NCBI GenBank assembly: GCA_949284065.1
Contig: CASDUO010000001.1
Coordinates: 1 to 64,000, forward strand
DNA: 64,000 nucleotides
Source: an uncultured Bacillota bacterium
Lineage (GTDB): Bacteria; Bacillota; Clostridia; Peptostreptococcales; Anaerovoracaceae
Direction: 5' to 3'
Position numbers and translations under genes: made by a program. Under the pieces are notes generated by a model that made no database searches, was not told where the DNA came from, and was given only the letters and a program-made list of their open reading frames with translations. How positions within the stretch are numbered: the stretch's first letter is position 1; every line of letters starts with the position of its first letter. This document shows positions 7,841 to 17,211 of this stretch, piece by piece.

Positions 7841-9196
7841 TTATCTGGCATTCCTTTTCTTATGAGGCTCTGTGTCCCATATATGCTGGGCAACAGGCGC
7901 CCATTTTTCCGCAATATCTACGCAGCGTCCTGAAAGATCCTCCACCTCTTCGGGATTTTCCAGGTCGGTGGATACAGCCTTGCTCTCTCTGACTATACCG
8001 TTTATCTTTTCCGGATTGTCGAGAACAGGGCAGGGCCTCAGATAATTGTCGTTGAAAGGCTGTCCCTCTTTATATTTCATGAACAGCGGCGACTGGTACG
8101 CTTCAAGCAACGTCTTGTCCTTTATGTTGGAATCTGAATAATGTACGAATGCACAAGGTTCGATATCTCCGTTTGCATTGATGTGCAGGTAGTATCTGCC
8201 TCCCGCTATACATCCGTTTACATACTCACCATCATTCCAGAAGTCCATAGTGAACAGGGGCTTTTCCTTTCTGAATTTACGTAACTGCCTGTACATAAAT
8301 TCTCTGTCTTCCGCAGAGGCCATCAGCTCCGGCACAGCGTTCACCCCGACGGGCATGTATGTGAAGAACCATGCAAACTTGCCGCCCTTTGCTATTATCC
8401 AGTCGATGAACTCCTCGCTGCCTATGGAATGGGTGTTTCTGCTGGTGTAGCAGCAGGAAACTCCGAAAGGCAATTTCTTCTTTTTCAAAAGATCCATGGC
8501 CGCTTCAACTTTCTTGAACGTGCCTGCACCTCTCCTGTCATCGGTGGCTTCTTCAAATCCTTCCACACTTATTGCAGGTACAAAGTTCTTCACTCTCAGC
8601 ATCTCATCGGTGAAATCATCGTCGATGAGCGTGCCGTTGGTGAAAGCCAGGAAGGCACAGTCATCATGCATCTCACAAAGCTTGATGATGTCGTCCTTTC
8701 TCACCAGAGGCTCCCCACCGGAGTATATGAACATGTATGTTCCCATTTCTTTAGCCTGTCTTATTATGCTGTCCAGGGTATCCAGGTCCATGTTGAGTTT
8801 ATGACCGTACTCTGCGGCCCAGCATCCCGTACATTTGAGATTGCACGCAGATGTGGGATCCATGAGTATGGCCCATGGAACGTTGCAGTTATATTTTTCT
8901 CTGGTTTCCACCTGTTTTTCCAATCCTATAAGCCCCGCATTGATTACGAAATTGGTGAACAACTTTTTGACGATCTCAGAATCGATGTCGTCCCAAAGGC
9001 TCACCAGAAGTTTGTACCAGGGACTATCAGGATCACTCAGTACTTCGTTCACGATATTTTTCTGAGAAGATGCCGCTCCGCTGGAAAACTTATTTACCCA
9101 GTCCATTATGAGAGGAAGGTTCTTCTCCGGATCCTTCTCGAAATACTGGTATACCGTTTCTATTCCTTTGATTTGTAATGTCTTTTTTACTCCCAT
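7841..9196 (-). CDS. Radical SAM protein with SPASM-like C-terminus
   Basis: 451 aa. The 4Fe-4S cluster binding CxxxCxxC of radical SAM enzymes is C118, C122, C125 (SACNLKCTGC), followed by the SAM-binding motif YSGGEPL. An N-terminal helical extension of about 105 residues precedes the barrel. The C-terminal third has cysteines in VNGCIAGG, IEPCAFVHY and RPCPVLDN, plus the INANGDIEPC motif typical of SPASM/auxiliary-cluster regions. No RiPP precursor or known partner is adjacent. It follows pduL by 55 bases with no terminator between, so the two are probably cotranscribed. Start ATG follows AGGAGTGAGAG. Substrate unknown. Class assignment is sure. Confidence 0.85.
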   Translation of the reverse strand: MGVKKTLQIKGIETVYQYFEKDPEKNLPLIMDWVNKFSSGAASSQKNIVNEVLSDPDSPWYKLLVSLWDDIDSEIVKKLFTNFVINAGLIGLEKQVETREKYNCNVPWAILMDPTSACNLKCTGCWAAEYGHKLNMDLDTLDSIIRQAKEMGTYMFIYSGGEPLVRKDDIIKLCEMHDDCAFLAFTNGTLIDDDFTDEMLRVKNFVPAISVEGFEEATDDRRGAGTFKKVEAAMDLLKKKKLPFGVSCCYTSRNTHSIGSEEFIDWIIAKGGKFAWFFTYMPVGVNAVPELMASAEDREFMYRQLRKFRKEKPLFTMDFWNDGEYVNGCIAGGRYYLHINANGDIEPCAFVHYSDSNIKDKTLLEAYQSPLFMKYKEGQPFNDNYLRPCPVLDNPEKINGIVRESKAVSTDLENPEEVEDLSGRCVDIAEKWAPVAQHIWDTEPHKKRNAR

Positions 9197-9251
9197 GTTT
9201 ATCTCTCACTCCTTGATATTTTCTACACGCTGATATGATCAAGCCATTCCT

Positions 9252-9827
9252 CTACTTTATTATCAATTCCGCCTCGGTGGAAGGTCCGCAGCCTGCAGCG
9301 TTCGCTTCATCTGTATCCAGATGGATCTCTTTCTCATGCTTGTCCCCGGATCTCACCAAGACTTCATCAAATACAAGTCCTCTTTCTCCTCCTATTTTTA
9401 TGCTTATGACATCTTTGTCTTTCACTCCTGCTTCCTTTGCCTGCTCAGGATTGAGGTGTACATGCCTCAAAGCCACTATGACGCCGTGATCCAGCTGGAC
9501 TTCACCTTTAGGTCCCACCAGCTTGCATCCCGGTGTGCCATCGAGTTTTCCCGACTCTCTGACAGGTGCATCTATACCTATGGTCCTCGCATCGGTCTTC
9601 GCCAATTCGACCTGCGTTTCCGGTCTTACCGGTCCCAGTACCCTTATTCCCTTCAACGTCGCCTTGGGCCCTACTATATCCACTTTTTCCTCGCTGGCAA
9701 ACTGGCCCGGCTGAACAAGATCCTTTGTGGGAGTAAGTTCATATCCCTCTCCGAAAAGTGCTGCCAGATCTTTCTCCGATAAATGGAGATGCTTGTTTGA
9801 AATTCCCACTTGTACCTTGTAACTCAT
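9252..9827 (-). CDS. pduL: Phosphate propanoyltransferase (PduL-type phosphotransacylase)
   Basis: 191 aa from the ATG at 9827, chosen because AGGAGGAAAAACTA precedes it. PduL interconverts acyl-CoA plus phosphate with acyl phosphate plus CoA and is unrelated to Pta. The zinc-site histidines are visible in NKHLHLS (H13, H15), RHVHL and EIHLDTDEAN. There is no N-terminal encapsulation peptide and no microcompartment shell gene nearby, so it is likely a cytosolic enzyme replacing Pta in acetate or propionate formation with ATP gain. No acetate kinase is in the window. Own promoter at 9919-9947, downstream neighbour a radical SAM gene. Confidence 0.93.
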   Translation of the reverse strand: MSYKVQVGISNKHLHLSEKDLAALFGEGYELTPTKDLVQPGQFASEEKVDIVGPKATLKGIRVLGPVRPETQVELAKTDARTIGIDAPVRESGKLDGTPGCKLVGPKGEVQLDHGVIVALRHVHLNPEQAKEAGVKDKDVISIKIGGERGLVFDEVLVRSGDKHEKEIHLDTDEANAAGCGPSTEAELIIK

Positions 9828-9918
9828 TAGTTTTTCCTCCTGAAATTCCACAATCTTACTGTGATCCATGTGTTTCCTGCCGATTTTATACAGATGTCAC
9901 CTACGAACCACTACCTCT

Positions 9919-9947
9919 ATGATATATGCAAAACATTTTGAAATCAA
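9919..9947 (-). promoter_or_regulatory. Promoter of pduL
   Basis: On the minus strand TTGATT (complement of 9942-9947) and TATCAT (9919-9924), spacer 17. It separates pduL from the upstream hpt gene. Confidence 0.6.
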
Positions 9948-9979
9948 TTCTAATACCTCTGCAGGGAACCATACACCGG

Positions 9980-10516
9980 TCATCTGTCCAGGTAGCTGAT
10001 GTATGGAAGCTGCCTGTATCTCTGGTCAAAATCCAGTCCGTAACCTATGATGAAAACGTCTCCCACAGGGAATCCCACGTAATCTCCTTCTATCTCCATC
10101 TTCCTGCCCTCCGGCTTGTCCAAAAGGCTGCATACCTTTATACTTTTGGGATCCCGGTTCATCAGATACTTTTTGAGATAGTTCAGGGTCACGCCCGAAT
10201 CGATTATATCCTCTACCAGTATCACATTTTTTCCGGCTATGCTGCTGTCCAGATCCTTGTTTATCTTCACCACTCCCGATGTTTTGGTATCAGATCCGTA
10301 GCTGCTGCATGCCAGAAAGTCGATGGTCACATCCAGATCTATATGCTTCATTATCTCTGCCATCCACATGACTGCACCCTTCAGCACACCGATCAGATGT
10401 ACACTTTCTCCTTCATAATCCCGAGTTATCTGCTCACCGATCTCTTTCGCCCTTTTTTCGATCCTCTCTTCCGGTATCATGACCTCCCCGATATGCTTTT
10501 TGTGTGGCATTTTCAT
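9980..10516 (-). CDS. hpt: Hypoxanthine (guanine) phosphoribosyltransferase
   Basis: 178 aa, the usual length. It salvages hypoxanthine and guanine to IMP and GMP using PRPP. The PRPP-binding loop VILVEDIIDSGVTL, the pyrophosphate loop region (LIGVLKGAVMWMAE) and the C-terminal FVIGYG-like FIIGYGLDFDQRYR are present. It is the last gene of the tig-clp-lon operon, overlapping the preceding DUF1232 gene by 4 bases (ATGA), so translational coupling is likely. In many Firmicutes hpt sits near tilS-ftsH instead, so this placement is a local rearrangement. Assignment secure. Confidence 0.95.
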   Translation of the reverse strand: MKMPHKKHIGEVMIPEERIEKRAKEIGEQITRDYEGESVHLIGVLKGAVMWMAEIMKHIDLDVTIDFLACSSYGSDTKTSGVVKINKDLDSSIAGKNVILVEDIIDSGVTLNYLKKYLMNRDPKSIKVCSLLDKPEGRKMEIEGDYVGFPVGDVFIIGYGLDFDQRYRQLPYISYLDR

Positions 10517-10860
10517 CCTCCTCTCCTCTTATCATTTTCCTCTTCTTCATCGTATTCCACTTCGAAGTCGGTTTCTATGGCGTCCTTGTATTTATCAGAA
10601 TAATCCTTGGTTTTCTCCCCCATCCAGTATTTATCCAGCGTCTCTCGCAAGTGATAAAGTATATACAGCCACAAAATCAGGTCGTCCAGAAACCCTATGG
10701 GGAAAATAACGGGCGGAATAATGTCAACAGGAAGGAACAGATATATGATGCCGAATACCACAAGCGCTTTTCTGCGCTTCGGCACTGTCCTGTCGGCCAT
10801 CATGAATCTGATCGCCTTTATCCTCTTTATTATAACATTGAAGGCTATGTTAAACTGCAT
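10513..10860 (-). CDS. DUF1232 (YkvA-like) membrane protein
   Basis: 115 aa. Carries the DUF1232 core: a basic N-terminal helix, then YLFLPVDIIPPVIFPIGFLDD and a second hydrophobic helix to about residue 75, followed by a charged tail rich in acidic and basic residues. The P-x-D-hydrophobic-P signature (PVDIIPP) is the family mark. Function is not established for the family. Overlaps ysxC by 11 bases upstream and hpt by 4 downstream, so it is translationally embedded in the operon. A few residues at the start are hydrophobic but no clear signal peptide is seen. Confidence 0.8.
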   Translation of the reverse strand: MQFNIAFNVIIKRIKAIRFMMADRTVPKRRKALVVFGIIYLFLPVDIIPPVIFPIGFLDDLILWLYILYHLRETLDKYWMGEKTKDYSDKYKDAIETDFEVEYDEEEENDKRRGG

Positions 10861-11440
10861 CTACTGCTCCTTCTATCGCCTTTAGCATCTCGTCCAATCC
10901 CTCTTTCTTGAGAGCCGACACGGCTATCAGTGTATCGTCACCTGCCATATCAAGCCCCTTCCTTATGGCGGAAAGATGTCCTGCCCTCCTGGTCACAGGG
11001 ACCTTGTCGGCCTTGGTGGCCACGACGAACCCGTCAAGGCCGTAAAACTTCAGATAATCGTACATCTGGATATCAAGGGCGGTGGGACCGTGTCTTATGT
11101 CCACGAGCTGCACCACCTTGACCAGATTTGGCCTTTTCTCCAGGTAGGATTCTATCATCCTGCCCCACTTTTCCCTTTCGCTGCGGGAGATCTTGGCATA
11201 TCCGTACCCCGGGAGATCCACGATCCTGAAGCTGCCGTTTATCTCATAAAAATTTATGGTCCTCGTTTTCCCCGGCGCACCGCTGACTTTGGCCAGTTTC
11301 CTCCTGCCTGTCACAAGATTCAGCAAAGATGACTTTCCCACGTTGGACCTGCCGGCAAAGGCTATCTCCGCCATATCTGCCGGAGGATACTGCTCCTTTT
11401 TTACGGCCACTGCCACGATATCCACCTTATTCACTATCAT
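10850..11440 (-). CDS. ysxC: Ribosome biogenesis GTP-binding protein YsxC/YihA
   Basis: 196 aa single-domain GTPase needed for late 50S subunit assembly. G1 is GRSNVGKSS, G3 is DLPGYG, G4 is ATKADK and G5 is VSALK. It lies directly after lon, as is standard in Firmicutes (lon-ysxC), overlapping its end by 14 bases, which implies coupled translation. Assignment secure from the Walker-type motifs, length and gene order. Confidence 0.95.
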   Translation of the reverse strand: MIVNKVDIVAVAVKKEQYPPADMAEIAFAGRSNVGKSSLLNLVTGRRKLAKVSGAPGKTRTINFYEINGSFRIVDLPGYGYAKISRSEREKWGRMIESYLEKRPNLVKVVQLVDIRHGPTALDIQMYDYLKFYGLDGFVVATKADKVPVTRRAGHLSAIRKGLDMAGDDTLIAVSALKKEGLDEMLKAIEGAVDAV

Positions 11441-13850
11441 CCAGAACTATCTCCAAAGCATCCTCCACCTTCTCTATGAGGATGAATTCCATCTCTCTCC
11501 TGACTTTTTCCGATATGTCCTCTATATCCTTTTCGTTTTCCTTAGGCAGGAGGACAGTTCTGATACCTGCTCTATGGGCTGCCAGCACTTTTTCCCTGAT
11601 ACCTCCCACAGGCAATACCTTGCCGCGCAAAGTTATCTCTCCGGTCATGGCCACGTCTTTCCGTGCCGCCCTGCCTGTCAGCTCAGAAACCATAGCCGTG
11701 CACATCGTCACTCCCGCACTGGGGCCGTCTTTTGGGACCGCTCCCTCAGGTATATGGATATGCATATCCAGATTCTTATAAAAATCCTTTTCTATCCCCA
11801 GCTTATCAGAGATGGAACGGATGTAGCTGATGCCTGTTTTCGCAGACTCCTGCATCACATCTCCCATCTGGCCCGTAAGGTTGAGCCTGCCCGTCCCCGG
11901 CACTGCAGCCGTCTCTATGAAAAGAGTATCTCCTCCTACGACGGTCCATGCCAATCCGGTGACTACGCCGACCTCTTTCTGGCCTTCGATCTTGTCATAC
12001 CTGAACCGCTTTTTGCCGAGAAGCTTTTCCAGAGTGGAAGGTGTTATCCTGAACGTCTTTTTCTTTCCCGAAACCATCTTTCTGGCCGTCTTCCTGCACA
12101 GATTGGCTATCTCTCTTTCCAGGTTCCTCACTCCTGATTCTCTGGTATAATAGTTTATCAGATCATGCAGAGCAGGCTCTGTTATTTTCAGGTTCTCCTC
12201 CTTGAGTCCGTTTTCTTTTCTCTGTTTCGGTATGAGGTACCTTTCTGCGATGTTTATCTTTTCCTCTTCAGTATATCCCTCTACCTCTATGAGCTCCATC
12301 CTGTCCAGCAGCGGCCTCGGTATGGTCTCCGTGGTGTTGGCCGTGGCTATGAACATTACTTTGCTCAGATCGAAGGGAATCTCAAGGTAATGATCCGTGA
12401 ACTCTTTGTTCTGCTCAGGATCCAGCACCTCCAAAAGAGCCGACGCCGGATCTCCCCTGAAGTCATTTCCCAGCTTGTCCACTTCATCGAAAAGGAAAAC
12501 AGGGTTCTGGGTCCCGACTTCCTTTATGGCGTTTATCACTCTGCCGGGTATAGCCCCCACATATGTCCTCCGATGTCCTCTTATCTCAGCCTCGTCTCTG
12601 ACACCACCCAATGACATCCGGGTGAATTCCCTGTCTGTCGCACGGGCCACAGATTTAGCTATGGAAGTTTTTCCCGTACCGGGAGGTCCTACGAGGCAGA
12701 GTATGGGGCCTTTTATCTTCTGGTTCAATTCCACCACTGCCAGGTATTCAAGAACTCTCTCTTTGACTTTTTTCAGTCCGTAGTGGTCCTCTTCCAATAT
12801 TTCCTCAGCAACTTTCAAATCGTTGTTCAACTCTGACATCTTGTTCCAGGGCAGGGCGAGTATGGTTTCGATATATGTCCTGCTCACTGATGCCTCCGGG
12901 CTCGACGGCTGTAATTTGGAGAATCTCTTTATTTCTTTCGAGACCGCTTCCTTGCTCTTTTCAGGCATGGCCAGTTTTTTGAGTTGTTTTCTCCATACGT
13001 CCACCTCTTTTTCAGCGTCCTCATCTCCGCCCAGCTCTTCCTCGATTATCCTCATCTGTTCACGAAGATAATATTCCCTCTGGTTCTTGTTTATCTGTGT
13101 GGAGACTTTACGGTTGATATCCTGTTCGATATCTATTATCTCTATTTCTTTGTTCAGGATGGTGTTGGTCTTTTCCAGCCTTTCCTCAAGATCGAGACAC
13201 TCAAGTATGGTCTGCTTGTCCTCTATGCTCATATCTATATGAGAGGCTACCATGTCAGCCAGCTTCCCCGGCTCGTCTATGACCGCTACTGTGGAAAATA
13301 TCTCCTCCGGCCTGTTGACGCGCCTGGATATATAATCATCAAAACTGTTGAGCACGCTCCTCATGAGCGCCTCCATGCGAGGGCTGATCTCTGCAGGCTC
13401 TTCATCCACTATTTCTTCTATATCACAGCTGAAGAAAGGGACCTCGTACAGGATCTCCTTTATACGGCCTCTGTTTATGCCCTCCACGAGCACACGCACC
13501 GTATCTCCTGACAGCTTGAGCATCTGTTTTATCTTTGCAATAGTGCCCACATGATAAAAATCATCGCCTGTAGGCAGATCTGTATTCTCATCCTTTTGAG
13601 TCGCGAGAAAGATCATCTGCTGATGCATCATAGCCTGCTCCAAAGCATTTTTGGACTTTTCCCTGCCCACATCAAAATGTAAGACCATATTGGGGAAAAC
13701 ACTCAGTCCTCTCAGGGGTATCATGGGCAATATCAGCTTACCGTCTTCACTTCGGACAGTCTCTTCCCTTTTATCTGTCATGTCCTCTGCCGCTTCATCT
13801 ATCATTTCATTTCCTTCCGGCAACGTTGCTTTCTTTTCCTCTTTATCCAT
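11427..13850 (-). CDS. lon: ATP-dependent protease La (LonA)
   Basis: 807 aa, full-length LonA. It degrades misfolded and some regulatory proteins in the cytosol. Domains in order: N-terminal substrate-binding LON domain (about 40-245, LPMIPLRGLSVFPNMV), helical linker, AAA+ ATPase (Walker A GPPGTGKTS, Walker B FLFDEVDKLG) and the C-terminal protease with the catalytic serine in PKDGPSAGVTM and lysine in GKVLPVGGI/REKVLAA. The N-terminus carries an extra acidic stretch of about 30 residues before the LON domain. Start ATG follows GGAGGAATAA. A perfect hairpin at 13878-13897 separates it from clpX. Confidence 0.97.
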   Translation of the reverse strand: MDKEEKKATLPEGNEMIDEAAEDMTDKREETVRSEDGKLILPMIPLRGLSVFPNMVLHFDVGREKSKNALEQAMMHQQMIFLATQKDENTDLPTGDDFYHVGTIAKIKQMLKLSGDTVRVLVEGINRGRIKEILYEVPFFSCDIEEIVDEEPAEISPRMEALMRSVLNSFDDYISRRVNRPEEIFSTVAVIDEPGKLADMVASHIDMSIEDKQTILECLDLEERLEKTNTILNKEIEIIDIEQDINRKVSTQINKNQREYYLREQMRIIEEELGGDEDAEKEVDVWRKQLKKLAMPEKSKEAVSKEIKRFSKLQPSSPEASVSRTYIETILALPWNKMSELNNDLKVAEEILEEDHYGLKKVKERVLEYLAVVELNQKIKGPILCLVGPPGTGKTSIAKSVARATDREFTRMSLGGVRDEAEIRGHRRTYVGAIPGRVINAIKEVGTQNPVFLFDEVDKLGNDFRGDPASALLEVLDPEQNKEFTDHYLEIPFDLSKVMFIATANTTETIPRPLLDRMELIEVEGYTEEEKINIAERYLIPKQRKENGLKEENLKITEPALHDLINYYTRESGVRNLEREIANLCRKTARKMVSGKKKTFRITPSTLEKLLGKKRFRYDKIEGQKEVGVVTGLAWTVVGGDTLFIETAAVPGTGRLNLTGQMGDVMQESAKTGISYIRSISDKLGIEKDFYKNLDMHIHIPEGAVPKDGPSAGVTMCTAMVSELTGRAARKDVAMTGEITLRGKVLPVGGIREKVLAAHRAGIRTVLLPKENEKDIEDISEKVRREMEFILIEKVEDALEIVLDDSE

Positions 13851-13877
13851 TTATTCCTCCATATATCTATATAGCGC

Positions 13878-13897
13878 AGGGCGACTAAAGTCGCCCT
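13878..13897 (-). other. Perfect 9-bp hairpin between clpX and lon
   Basis: AGGGCGACT and AGTCGCCCT flank a two-base AA centre (20 bases, palindromic on both strands). It lies in the 70-base clpX-lon gap without a T-run, so it is not a classic terminator. It could be an RNA-processing or mRNA-stability element that sets the lon/clpX ratio, which is inference. Confidence 0.55.
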
Positions 13898-13920
13898 ACG
13901 ATATTTTCTCTTTCATTCAA

Positions 13921-15240
13921 CTAAGCACTCTCTTTAGGCTCAGACTTCCTGCGCCTTACAGTCTGCCCTTTTTCCTTCTCCAAAAGGGGCATAGAACCTT
14001 CTCTGATATTCTTGCCGGTAACTGTGCATCTGCTTATCGAAGGTTCTGAGGGCACCTGATACATGACCTCCGTCATAACATCTTCGATTATGCTCCTCAG
14101 TCCGCGCGCTCCCGTTTTTCTCTCCAAAGCCCTTTGCGCTATTTCCCTCAGCGCGCCTTTTTCGAATTCCAGCCGCACGCCATCCATGGCAAGGAGTTTC
14201 TGATACTGCTTCACCATGGCGTTTTTGGGTTTCGTCAAAATGTCCTCCAGCATCTCTTCTGTAAGTTCATGAAGAGTGACTATGTCCGGGAGCCTTCCTA
14301 TGAATTCCGGTATCAGACCGTATCTGAGCAGATCTTCCTGCTGTATCATCTCCAGGATATTGTCCTCTTCATCAGGGGTCTTTGCAACGTCAGAATTGAA
14401 ACCGATCACATTCTCACCTATACGCCTCCTGATTATCCTCTCGAGACCGTCAAAAGCTCCGCCGCATATGAACATCACATTTGTCGTATCGAACTTTATG
14501 AATTCCTGCTGAGGATGCTTCCGGCCGCCTTTCGGCGGCACATTGGCCTCTGTCCCTTCCAGTATCTTCAAAAGAGCCTGCTGCACGCCTTCTCCGGAAA
14601 CGTCTCTCGTTATGGACACGTTTTCCGATTTCTTGGCTATTTTATCGATCTCATCTACATATACTATACCCAGCTGCGCTCTGTTCAAATCATTGTCGGC
14701 AGCCTGTATGAGTTTGAGGAGTATGTTCTCAACATCCTCGCCTACATAGCCTGCTTCCGTAAGAGTCGTGGCATCTGCTATGGCAAAAGGCACGTCCAGT
14801 ATCTTAGCCAGTGTCTGGGCCAGCAGGGTCTTACCCGATCCCGTAGGCCCTATCATTATGACATTGCTCTTTTGCAGTTCCACATCTTCCAGGCTTTTTT
14901 CCATCTGGGCTTCCATGGGAGCCCCTATGCGTTTATAGTGGTTATATACTGCTACGGCCAAAGTCCTCTTGGCCTTTTCCTGCCCTATGATATATTTGTC
15001 CAGTTCTTTCACTATGTCCTTTGGCTTGGGCACCTCAAAATCCGGCTTCCAATCTTCATCCGCACGCAGCCAGTCCTGTTCTTCCTGCGCGCTTTCGATG
15101 ATCTCATTGCAAACATCTATACAGGCGTCACAGATATAAACGCCTCCCGGCCCCGATATGAGTTTTTCCGTTTCGCTTTGAAGCCTCCCGCAAAAGGAAC
15201 ATCTGGGCTCCTGTCCCGTAACATCTTTGTCCATGCTCAT
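13921..15240 (-). CDS. clpX: ClpX, ATP-dependent unfoldase of the ClpXP protease
   Basis: 439 aa. The N-terminal C4 zinc-binding domain has CSFCGR and CDACIDVC. The AAA+ module follows with Walker A GPTGSGKT, Walker [11 protein letters not shown], pore loop GYVGED and sensor/arginine-finger region. The IGF-type loop that docks on ClpP is present as IGENVIGFN. It unfolds tagged proteins and feeds them to ClpP, encoded just upstream in the same operon (88 bases apart). The C-terminal about 20 residues are basic and extend slightly beyond the usual end. Assignment secure. Confidence 0.97.
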   Translation of the reverse strand: MSMDKDVTGQEPRCSFCGRLQSETEKLISGPGGVYICDACIDVCNEIIESAQEEQDWLRADEDWKPDFEVPKPKDIVKELDKYIIGQEKAKRTLAVAVYNHYKRIGAPMEAQMEKSLEDVELQKSNVIMIGPTGSGKTLLAQTLAKILDVPFAIADATTLTEAGYVGEDVENILLKLIQAADNDLNRAQLGIVYVDEIDKIAKKSENVSITRDVSGEGVQQALLKILEGTEANVPPKGGRKHPQQEFIKFDTTNVMFICGGAFDGLERIIRRRIGENVIGFNSDVAKTPDEEDNILEMIQQEDLLRYGLIPEFIGRLPDIVTLHELTEEMLEDILTKPKNAMVKQYQKLLAMDGVRLEFEKGALREIAQRALERKTGARGLRSIIEDVMTEVMYQVPSEPSISRCTVTGKNIREGSMPLLEKEKGQTVRRRKSEPKESA

Positions 15241-15328
15241 CTCTTTCTTTCCTTAATACTTCACTTTTACTCTCTTATCCTGTGCTTTATCACATCACCC
15301 TCTGCCCGGCCTGCTCTCCGCAACGAAG

Positions 15329-15910
15329 TCATCTCGGTTTCAGCACCTGGTCTATGATGCCGTACTCCATCGCTTCCTCAGCAGACATGAAATTATCTCT
15401 GTCCGTGTCTCTGGCAATGGTTTTGACGGTCTGCCCCGTGTTCTTGCTTAGTATCTTATTGAGTTTCTCCCTTATCCTGAGCATCCACTGGGTCCTTATC
15501 CTCATATCCTCAGCCTGGCCCGATACGCCTCCCAGCGGCTGATGTATCATGACTTCCGCATTGGGCAACGCGTACCGCTTCCCCTTTGTGCCTGAAGAAA
15601 GCAGGAATGCGCCCATGCTGGCAGCCTGTCCTACACATATGGTGGACACATCGCACTTTACATGGCACATGGTGTCGTATATGGCCATCCCTGCAGTTAC
15701 GGAACCTCCGGGACTGTTTATATACATACAGATATCCTTTTCCGGATCCTCCGCCTCCAGATAAAGCAGCTCAGCCACCACCACCGATGCCATACGGTCA
15801 TCTATCTCATCGCCTATGAAAATGATCCTGTCCACCAAAAGACGGGAATATATGTCATGAGTACGCTCCCCGCTCTCGGTCCTTTCCACTACATAAGGTA
15901 TGGTTATCAT
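15329..15910 (-). CDS. clpP: ClpP, proteolytic subunit of Clp protease
   Basis: 193 aa. Serine protease forming a 14-mer chamber with ClpX. Catalytic serine in [11 protein letters not shown], histidine in MIHQPLGG and aspartate further on (ARDTDRDN) are all present. The short N-terminal propeptide before the mature [12 protein letters not shown]-like start is short or absent. Its start codon overlaps the trigger factor stop by one base (TAATG), so tig and clpP are coupled, as in many bacteria where tig-clpP-clpX form a unit. Ile codons here are mostly ATA. Confidence 0.97.
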   Translation of the reverse strand: MITIPYVVERTESGERTHDIYSRLLVDRIIFIGDEIDDRMASVVVAELLYLEAEDPEKDICMYINSPGGSVTAGMAIYDTMCHVKCDVSTICVGQAASMGAFLLSSGTKGKRYALPNAEVMIHQPLGGVSGQAEDMRIRTQWMLRIREKLNKILSKNTGQTVKTIARDTDRDNFMSAEEAMEYGIIDQVLKPR

Positions 15911-17193
15911 TATTTGAGCACCGCCTTATCGAACATGTGATCTACTGCCTTTTTCAGCACCAGATCCTTTGCAAGGAAAGCTATGTTCTCAGGTCCGATC
16001 ATCTCTTTTACCTTTTCCTTGTCCATTCCGTACTGAGTCGCCATGCTTTCGATCTGCTCGTCTATTTCCGCTTCCGTTGCCTCAAATCCTTCCTGATCCG
16101 CTACGGCCCTGACCAGCATCCTGGTCTTTACCCGCTTGAAAGCATCGTCCTTGACTTCTTCCCTGAAATCTGCAGGATCTTTTCCTATCATCTCGAAATA
16201 TTTGTTCAGATCGAATCCCTGGCCTCTCAGCTGCTGATCGAATTCCTGCATCATGCTGTTTATCTCATCCTGTACCATTATGTCGGGCACGTCGATGTCG
16301 TTGCCCTCATATACGGCCTCCAGGACCTTATCTTTCATCTGGTTCTCCGCCTGAGCTTTCTTTTGCTCCTGCAGCTTTTCTCTTATGTCTTTCTTGAGAT
16401 CTTCCAGAGTATCGAATTCGCTCACATCTTTTGCGAACTCATCGTCGAGTTCAGGCAGTTCTTTTTCCTTTATCTCATGTATCACACATTTGAAAACAGC
16501 TTCCTTTCCCGCCAGCTCTTCTGAATGATACTGCTCCGGGAACGTCACTTTGACATCGACAGGTTCTTCCTTTTTGACGCCCACGAGCTGATCTTCGAAT
16601 CCGGGTATGAAACTGCCGGAGCCCAGCTCCAATGGGAAATTCTCTGCGGTGCCGCCCTCAAACTGCTCGTCTCCTACGAATCCTTTATAGTCCAGCACCA
16701 CCGTATCGCCTTCTTTTGCTTCTCTGTCCACATCCACCATGCGTCCGTTCCGTTCCTGCATGTTCTTCAGTTCCCTGTCTATATCTTCATCGGTGACTTC
16801 GGCTTCTATTTTATCCACCTCGACACCGATGTAGTTTTCCACCTTGATATCGGGATATACTGCTACCGTAACAGTGGCAGTAAAGTCCTCTCCCTTTTTG
16901 ATCGTGGAAAACTCTACTCTGGGAGCATCTATTATGTCCAGATCCAAATCATCTATGGCCTTGGGATATTCCTGGTTGAACACTGTGTTTATGGCCTCTT
17001 CCAGAAAGATGTTCTCACCATATCTCTTTTCAATGATACTTCGGGGAGCCTTTCCCTTTCTGAACCCGTCCACCTCATACCTGTCCTTGTTCTTCTGGTA
17101 TGCCTTTACGGTAGCCTGTTCCAATTCGGCTCCGGTGATCTCCATCGTGAATCTGACCTCATTGTTTTCTCTCGATACGAATGTCGCTTTCAT
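15910..17193 (-). CDS. tig: Trigger factor, ribosome-bound chaperone
   Basis: 427 aa, normal length. Domains: N-terminal ribosome-binding domain (1-115) with the signature [10 protein letters not shown] that docks on protein L23, an FKBP-type peptidyl-prolyl isomerase domain (about 150-245, containing [21 protein letters not shown]), and the C-terminal chaperone arms (helical, charged). It shields nascent chains at the exit tunnel. Second gene of the operon after the CYTH gene, with a gap of 18 bases. Start ATG follows AAGGAGACAACAA. Assignment secure. Confidence 0.96.
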   Translation of the reverse strand: MKATFVSRENNEVRFTMEITGAELEQATVKAYQKNKDRYEVDGFRKGKAPRSIIEKRYGENIFLEEAINTVFNQEYPKAIDDLDLDIIDAPRVEFSTIKKGEDFTATVTVAVYPDIKVENYIGVEVDKIEAEVTDEDIDRELKNMQERNGRMVDVDREAKEGDTVVLDYKGFVGDEQFEGGTAENFPLELGSGSFIPGFEDQLVGVKKEEPVDVKVTFPEQYHSEELAGKEAVFKCVIHEIKEKELPELDDEFAKDVSEFDTLEDLKKDIREKLQEQKKAQAENQMKDKVLEAVYEGNDIDVPDIMVQDEINSMMQEFDQQLRGQGFDLNKYFEMIGKDPADFREEVKDDAFKRVKTRMLVRAVADQEGFEATEAEIDEQIESMATQYGMDKEKVKEMIGPENIAFLAKDLVLKKAVDHMFDKAVLK

Positions 17194-17211
17194 TGTTTGT
17201 TGTCTCCTTGT

